Assembly: GCA_009617715.1 (NCBI GenBank) | Contig: VTFK01000220.1 | Coordinates: 682,001-746,000 of the forward strand | Reading direction: 5' to 3' | DNA: 64,000 nucleotides | From: Plectrocnemia conspersa | Lineage: Eukaryota > Arthropoda > Insecta > Trichoptera > Polycentropodidae | Part shown: piece after piece, positions 57,044 to 64,000 of the stretch | Position numbering within the stretch: the stretch's first letter is position 1 | Layout: the number at the start of each line of letters is the position of its first letter | Translations under genes and position numbers: made by a program | Notes under the pieces: model-generated | The model's input: only the letters and a program-made list of their open reading frames with translations | Told to the model about the DNA's origin: nothing | Database searches by the model: none

Positions 57044-58880
57044 TGGTTATTTATTATTTATTTATTTTATTAATTTATTTAGCTTAATAGCTAATCTTTA
57101 CATCTAACAAATTTAGTAAACATATATAAAAATATATAAAAAATACATAACAGAAAGAAAAAATAAAAATATACAATAATAAAGTCTTAATATTATAATT
57201 TATTTCTATATGTACGAAGGTGTTTTTTTATTCCATTTTTGAAACCCGTTATATTTTTGCTGTTTCGGATTTCTCTTGGAAGACTATTACATAAATCAAA
57301 ACCTCCGTACATAACTCCCCTAGCCGTACTCGTTTTCTTATACTTAATTATCTTTAAATTTTCTCTATTTCTAGTATTATATTTATGTACATCTTTATTT
57401 CTTATTAAATACTTATTAAAATATTTTGGTAACATATTATTTTCTAACTTATATATAAATACTAAAACATTCATACTCAATATTTCTTGAACATTCAACC
57501 ATTCTAATCTATCAATCATACTTTTACAATTAGTTAATCTATTTTTATTTAAAATTACTCTTATTGCCCTATTTTGGTGTTTTTTGAAACATTTGTTTAT
57601 CTAATTTATTTAACATATTTAATAGTGTTGCACAATAATTAAAATGGGGCAATATTATACTAATGTAAATTATTTTTTTTGTATTAATACTTAATATATT
57701 TCTTAATCTAGATAATAAACCTATTTTTCTACTAATTTTTTTTAATATGTAATTACAATGTTCTTTAAAATTTAATTTTGTTTTAACAATTACTCCTAAA
57801 TATTTTATATTATCCACTATTTCTATACTAGAGTTATTTATTACTATTTTGGTACTATTATCTAACACATTTTTATAATTAATAAACATACATTTAGTTT
57901 TATTCTCATTTAATTTAAGTACATTATTCTTTAACCATATTTCTAATATACTTAATTCATTATTTAAATTATTTACAATTTCTTTAATGTTATCACCTAT
58001 GCAATACATTAATGTGTCATCCGCAAATAGATGAATTTTACATTTTTCACGTTATTAACTATATCATTAATATACAAAACAAATAACAATGGTCCCAATT
58101 TAGACCCTTGTGGTACTCCATAAGACACTAATTTCTCTTCAGAATATACATTATTTATTTGAACTTTTTTTGTTTTCTTTTTTATATAAGTAATTATTAA
58201 ACCATCTTAAAACTATATCACTTATACCTATACTCTCCAATTTCTTTAACATTATTTTTCTGTCTATTGTTTCGAAGACGCTCTTGAAATCCAAGAATAC
58301 TGCTCCAATGATTTTGTTTGTATCCTTAGCCAACAGCCAATCATTTATCACTACTTGTAATGCAGTTTCAGTGGAATGCTTTTCTCTGAATCCCGATTGT
58401 TGTTCACATATTATGTTTTGAGAAGTAATAAATTCCTTTAATTGTTTGATTACTACTTATTCTATTATATTTTCTATACACGGTAGCATGTTGATTGGTC
58501 TCATTTCTTCAACTTTTTTACTATTTTTTATTTTAGGTATAGGTACAATAGTAGCAATCTTTAAATTTTCAGGCATTTCTCCTACGGAGAGTGCTTTATT
58601 TATTAAATAATTTAATTTAGTTCCTATTATTTCCCATGTTTCTTTAATTATATTTATATCTAGTTCATCAGTACTAGTTCCTTTTTTAAATTTACATATT
58701 ATGTTATGAATTTCATCTAATGATACTGATTTAAATTTACTAAATTTTACAATTATTGCTTTATTATTATATTGTACTAAATTACTAATCCTTGGTATTG
58801 AATTCACAATTTCTTCTATGCTCTCAATGTAATATGTATTCATTTTTTCTGCTATTATATAAGGATCTTGATATATATTT
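57044..58880 (-). mobile_element. Non-LTR retrotransposon (jockey/CR1-like), copy 2, 5'-truncated
   Basis: Reverse strand, very similar to copy 1. The 5' homology starts near 58,880, and the 3' UTR and (TAAA)n tail end near 57,044. Frames: 58,843-58,457 (NTYYIESIEEIVNS to MRPINMLPCIENIIE), 58,351-58,151 (FLDFKSVFETIDRK), FADD region near 58,020, 58,009-57,569 (ENKTKCMFIN, IKYLGVIVKTKLNFKEHCNY), and 57,519-57,193 (RLEWLNVQEILSMNVLVFIY). It keeps the RT segment that copy 1 has lost. A stop and frameshifts remain, so it is inactive. Confidence 0.9.
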
Positions 58881-59589
58881 AGGTTAGGGAATGTATCGTT
58901 TTTATTAATAAATATATTCTACAATCTGCAATCAAATTATTTGTAGGAAAACAAATACAAATCTTATATATATTTATTCTTAATATTATGAAATTAATTG
59001 CAATAATTTATTCATGTTTTTACAATTTCAAATAATATTGTTTTTCTTCAACAAATTATTAAGATCATTGGCCAGATCATGGTTTGACTTTTTTTCTTGA
59101 CCTTAAAGACGAGACTCCTGAATAGTCGATCTTTTTAAGTCTTCCACTCCTCGGGCGTTTTTTTTTAATTTTTTGATCACATATTGGATTTCACCAGCTG
59201 ATTTTCTATTCAGTTGCTGAGTTTTTCGCACGGAATGTATTTATTGGTAGTGAATAATGATTTTTGTTGTTCCGTTACAATTATTTTACCGATTTAAATT
59301 AAATATTTTAATAGAATTCATAAGTCAACAGCACTATAAAGATTTTGCTGTGGCAGGGTAAACGACAGTATATGGGTATTGAATACAAAACCATTTTTTA
59401 GGGTAAGACGAAAACCGAATTCTGTGTCAAGTGAATTATTTACGACCTTCTTAATTGTTTTTTAACCGATGAACGTTGTAGAAACATCAAATAAAATTTT
59501 ATATTTCGGCTGCGATGCTCCAGACATGGTCACGAATTACACGAAATAAGCAAAAATCGCGAATTTCATTTCATTAGCATAAAATGTTA
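58881..59589. other. Spacer with possible unrecognised element
   Basis: 59,040-59,560 is moderately less AT-rich, with no motif recognised. No gene supported. Confidence 0.4.
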
Positions 59590-59740
59590 GTGCCTTTGAT
59601 TACAAATATTCTGTAGGAAGTGTTGTATCAATCGAAATAAATAGTAGTCAAAATGAGCACGGTCTGGAGAATAAGGTGGATAAGACAAATTCCTTAATTT
59701 TATCAAAAGTAAATTTCGCCAAATAGAGACTGGACTTTTG
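59590..59740 (-). pseudogene. Mariner (mellifera-type) transposase, C-terminal fragment
   Basis: The minus strand reads LSYPPYSPDRAHFDYYLFRL followed by IQHFLQN. This fits the PPYSPDLAPSDYYLFRSLQHFL block; the DLAPSD core has changed to DRAHFD, which still places an aspartate at the catalytic position. About 45 codons survive. Confidence 0.75.
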
Positions 59741-60419
59741 TTAGCAAGTGCCAATTTTTCTTACTTCTTTGTGCGAATGAAGCTTGCTATTATTGTTTGA
59801 CTAGATTTTAGAGTTTCGTAATGCATAATCCCTTTGCAGTTACACCATACACACAAAATAAATAACGTCTGGGTGTTGAAGTATGTTTTGCTGCTTGTCC
59901 TTTGGATAACAACTGTCTTTTACGACGACTGTTGTCGTGCAATACTTAACAAATTATCGAGAAAAGGCGACCAGCTTCAAGATCAAGAAGCTCTTAGCTT
60001 AATTAGTATGGAACCCATAAACCTTATCTCCGAACCTTCCTAATCTTCTTAATGTTTCCGTATTAGCTGATAAATAATTTGCGTAGGATTTACTTCCTTT
60101 TCTGCAGCCAGAAAATTGTTAAATCATATTAGACATTTACAGAGATCTAATGCTGTATCTTTTACTTATTTTTTAATTTTATTTTTAGGAAAATTGTTTA
60201 ACATACATTTTGTATTTTATTATCAAATAGCTCTATTATGACTTAAAAAAATATGTTTATCTATAGATCACTTGTCCTTAATTGGATCACAATTTTTGTA
60301 AATTTCAGTTTCTAAAATTTTTTTCACTGGTACATTTTTACGTCAATATATTGGTAGGTAATAAGTACGTCTATCCTGCTTACGTGAGAAGTAAAAAAAC
60401 ATTAATTAACCCTTCAAAA
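59741..60419. other. Spacer
   Basis: The 69-codon plus frame (59,834-60,043; contains LLVLWITTVFYDDCCRAILN) has no known motif. The rest is AT-rich. Confidence 0.4.
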
Positions 60420-60900
60420 AGGGGTTACACTCGGGAAGGGTGTTTATTTGCGTGATTATCGCGAGCGCGGCAAACGATACAGCCCGCCCCGAAAGTGTTG
60501 CCTAATAACGGGGTTCTGCTGTACGAGCCCTCGATCTTATCTCCGAATCGTCTTAAACGATCGCACCGAAAGGGCCTGAGCAAATAGTAATAATTCAAAA
60601 AATACAGCGCGGGGTCGGAAGTGCGCCAACAGGTGCGAATCTGGTGGTAAAGGGCCATTAGGATTATTATTATATATTAGGTACGTATAGGGAGCGAAGG
60701 GCAGATTTCGATCTGTTGTTATTAAGGCGCGCGCGGCTCCGTTAACTTCCGAAACGAATATAAATCTAGATGAAGCGCCTGAAATATGAGACGGCTGTCA
60801 TGAGTTGGAGATAACTAAATTTATGCGAGGCTCAAAGGGATACGTAAAGTGTATGCGTGAGGTTATGCATCTCAAATATAAGCCGTTGATGGTTTAAAGT
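60420..60900. other. GC-rich island, candidate conserved non-coding element
   Basis: CG-rich sequence (GATTATCGCGAGCGCGGC, about 60,455; AAGGCGCGCGCGGCTCCG, about 60,723). The 77-codon minus frame (60,658-60,425) has no known motif. Confidence 0.3.
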
Positions 60901-62265
60901 TGATGGGTTTGAATCTGTATAAAGTAATATTTGAGTGCTATCTTTATCTTTAAAAGTGCGCTCATTTTTAGTAATAACTGAACCATGTTTCAAACTATAA
61001 TCAAATCATTTGCAGTTACTAGTAAAATTACAAATGAATTTAATCCACAAACCACAAACTCCAACCTTAAAAAAAAAATTTGACCAAATAATTTAATTGA
61101 ACATTTCCTTATAAAGCAATAATCTATTAAACACTTCAGAAAGGAAATTTATTCAACAGCTTAGAAAGCCCCACACAATCTAAATACAAATTAAAAAAAA
61201 AGAAAATCACCTTTATATTTTAACTCAAAAAATATAAGAAGCTACAGCTTTTTTTAACAATGCCATTAAAACGCTGTTTTAAAACGATTTTTGCAATAGC
61301 AATAAGCCTAGCATTTATTGGCGTATACTATTTAAAATTATTTATTTATTTATATCACAATATAAAGTCTGCAGAATTTGATTTCCTGATTCCAATGATT
61401 TCTGCACACGCTTTTTTTCTATACCTGCTTTGACTATGTTTTTGTTTATCTCACAATATTTAATCTTTAATGTGGAGCTATATTATATTTTTTTACTATA
61501 TGTAATAAAATTCGTCGATATATACATATTAATAATGCATACCATTATTTTATGTCTCGCCTTTATATTTCAATAGAATTTAACATCTATAATTGATCTG
61601 AAACATTTTCACGATTTTTTTCGAAATATTTTTTTTAATAAAAACTTGGATTATGTTTAAAATATATTATTATTATTTTGTTGTATATTATTTTGTATAA
61701 TAATAATAATAATGAGAATATACACACGCAAACGCGAAAGCTTAGTAATAACGTCGCTGAAGAAAATTTTCAGCTTGTGGCCCTCGAGCTACAGACGTTG
61801 TTCGTCTCTCGTAATTAGCTAACGAGCTAAAAACCTATGTAGAAAAGATGTTCACCGAAACTTTATATAGAACAAAGCTCGAGTCGTAAAAATATACAAT
61901 AATATACATACATGTATATATATATACATATTATTTATTGCATTAAATTAAAAATAAATATTTTAGAGAGCATTATGATTTTTTTTAATTTAAAAATCAC
62001 TAAAAACTCACCCTTAAATTTAATATATATTTATATTTTAAATTGTGGTTTATTTGACAGTTGATTAACTTTTCTCTCTTATTCTCAAAGATAGGCAAAA
62101 ATGTTAATACTAAAATATAGATATTTACATTATATTATGTTATTTCAGTAATAAAAAACTAGTCAAAACAAATTCGAGTTCAAAACTTGACTTTGGATGT
62201 AATTAATATATTAGATTACTCTTAAAATAATTATTGATAGTGTCGAAAAAGCGCTACATTTTTCT
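60901..62265. other. AT-rich spacer
   Basis: No gene seen. TAATAATAATAATAA microsatellite near 61,697-61,712 and (TA)n near 61,915-61,930. The 61,725-61,890 patch is slightly GC-richer. Confidence 0.5.
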
Positions 62266-63775
62266 TTTGTGGATTGCCTCAAGAATATTTTTATACAAAT
62301 TCACACCTCCCCTGGCCGTATTCGTTTTCTCATATCTATCTATCCTTATTATTATCTTTATAGTAGTGAAACTTTATTAATTATTAAAATACTCTGGTAT
62401 CATTTTATTTTCTAACTTATTTTTAAATACTAGAACATTTATTGAATTTCCAACCATTATTTTTATTTACTAAAACTGCTCTTATTATCATATTTTGCAA
62501 TTTTGCAACATCGTCTGATCTAATCAATTAATATTATTGCACAATAATTGCAGTGGGGTAATATATTAATAATTCTTGTCATACCTATTTTTCTATTATA
62601 TAATTACAATCTTTCTTTATTTTTTTTTCTACAATTACCCTTAAATATTTTACATTATCGACTATTTTTATAATAGAGCTATCTATATATTTTTTTATTA
62701 TATTATCTAACATATGTATGTTTATAATTATTAATCATATATTTAGTTCAATACATTATTAATAAAAAAAAAATTATTGTATGTTTTAGCTAAGGTATCT
62801 ACAATTTTTTAACATTATCACCAATGCAATAAATTAGTGTCATCTGCAGTTATTTTTATTAATTATTTCAATAATATAATATATAATATAAACACCGTTA
62901 GATTAAGCATTATTTATACTAACTTTTTGCTCTTTCTTTTTTAAATAATTATCAAACTATCTTAAAGCTATTTCAGTTATACTTATAATCTCTAATTTCT
63001 TTTACATTATACTTTTAAAAGCTCTGTAGAATTGTCTGTGAAGTATTTTTTTTGTAAAAATTATGAAATCTTTTAATTATTTGATTGCATACAAGGCAAC
63101 ATGTTAATTAATCTCGTCTCCTCAATCTTTTTTATTATTTTATTTTAGATATAGGTATTGTAGCAATCTTTAAATTATAAGATAATTATCGTTCATAAAT
63201 TAATTACTATGCTTTATTCACTAAATAATGTAATTTAGTTCATAGTATGTTTCTTCAATTATATTTACATCCAATACATCAATACTGTTTTTTTTTTAAC
63301 AAATTATATTTTCAATTTATTCTAATAATAGTGATTTTAATTCTATTAATTTTACATTAAATGTATCATTACTGTATTGTACTAATTTATTGCTGATTTT
63401 TAAATATATTTCCATCAATCAACATATTTATGTATGTGCTATTTACTTTTTTGTTGTTTTCCACATATTATTCAGATAATCTTTAATGATTTGACTGACA
63501 TATTTCTAAATTGTTGTAATGTTTTTTTATTTTTCATTAACCTCATCATTTAATTTTTATTATTTAAAATATTTTATATGAAGCATTTTAACCATCAACA
63601 TTAAACAACGGTCTTGGGTTGAATCGATTTGCTGTTCTAAATTTACATTAACATTTTATTTTATTATCCACAATATTCATATTAATATTGTTGCATATCA
63701 TATTAACATGCATGTTATTTACATCCCAGTCACATTTTTTTAATTCTATTATTAAATTGGTAATATATATATTTT
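62266..63775 (-). mobile_element. Non-LTR retrotransposon, copy 3, old and heavily decayed
   Basis: Aligns by word order with copies 1 and 2 on the minus strand. Examples are the C-terminal region near 62,290 (CCTGGCCGTATTCGTTTTCT), the YLGV region near 62,640, the FADD region near 62,840, and NPRPLFN near 63,615 (copy 1: NPKPWFN). The upstream GTGACTGGNATGTA words are near 63,730. Substitutions and indels are dense and no frame of note remains. It keeps slightly more of the 5' region than copy 2. Confidence 0.8.
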
Positions 63776-64000
63776 TTCACCTTATTATTTTTTTACCATA
63801 TTTATATGTTTTTCTATATAAATATATACAATAAATGGAGTTATACTTACTTTACATTGTACTCTTTTACTGTTGCTAAAAACATCAATTCTACACATAA
63901 AAATAAATTTAAATTTTGGACCATTCTATACGTGGTATGTATTGTATTGTAGAAACTGATTATACACGCGGCAAATTATTGTCTCGAATTTCAATATTAT

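Noticed and set aside
57239..57490. 83-codon plus-strand frame
   Set aside because: Antisense shadow of the LINE C-terminal coding region.
1..64000. A prokaryotic operon, phage or defence system
   Set aside because: No ribosome-binding-site-led gene runs. The proteins are eukaryotic transposases and the DNA has spliceosomal-type signals.

Overview
The window looks like nuclear DNA of an insect or other arthropod. It is very AT-rich (by eye about 70%), has no operon-like runs of genes, and contains spliceosomal-type acceptor and donor signals. Its recognisable proteins are almost all broken transposases of the mariner, hAT and pogo groups plus one non-LTR reverse transcriptase. The exact species cannot be read from the sequence. 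No intact host protein-coding gene is visible. The best host-gene evidence is a 28-nt microexon candidate (14,387-14,414) and an exon-like block behind a strong acceptor (from 50,246). If real, they would place most of the window inside long introns of one plus-strand gene.

Layout: 1-9 kb holds a LINE tail, a mellifera-type mariner fragment, a tRNA-like repeat, and an irritans-type mariner interrupted near codon 11 by a 1.5-kb element with GGGCGA-rich ends. 9.7-12 kb is a LINE. 14.97-15.22 kb is a near-perfect fold-back. 15.97-17.6 kb is a second GGGCGA element. 20.3-21.4 kb is a small hAT (family A), and 23.3-24.8 kb is a ZBED5-like hAT. 29.9-32.7 kb is a hAT (family B) with a family-A copy nested inside it. 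34.2-38.0 kb is a tight cluster: a truncated GGGCGA element, a pogo transposase piece, a third family-A copy and a TA-flanked element. 39.2-41.9 kb has a mariner fragment, a small fold-back and a decayed TTF-finger hAT. 45.2-49.0 kb has partial TA-flanked elements, a fold-back, a further mariner and a hAT (family D). 50.8-51.3 kb is a KIAA1586-like hAT remnant. 53.1-54.0 kb is a complete TA-flanked element. 57.0-58.9 kb and 62.3-63.8 kb are LINEs on the minus strand.

Between the transposons, very AT-rich spacer alternates with GC-richer islands of about 0.2-0.55 kb. Several islands carry homeodomain-type TAATTA/TGATTAG words. They do not translate convincingly and may be conserved non-coding elements of a developmental or neural gene, but this is inference.

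The strongest direct observations are transposon boundaries with target-site duplications: 8 bp for seven hAT-like insertions and TA for the MITE-like family. They allow two nested insertions to be resolved to the base. No CRISPR array, prokaryotic system or virus was seen.
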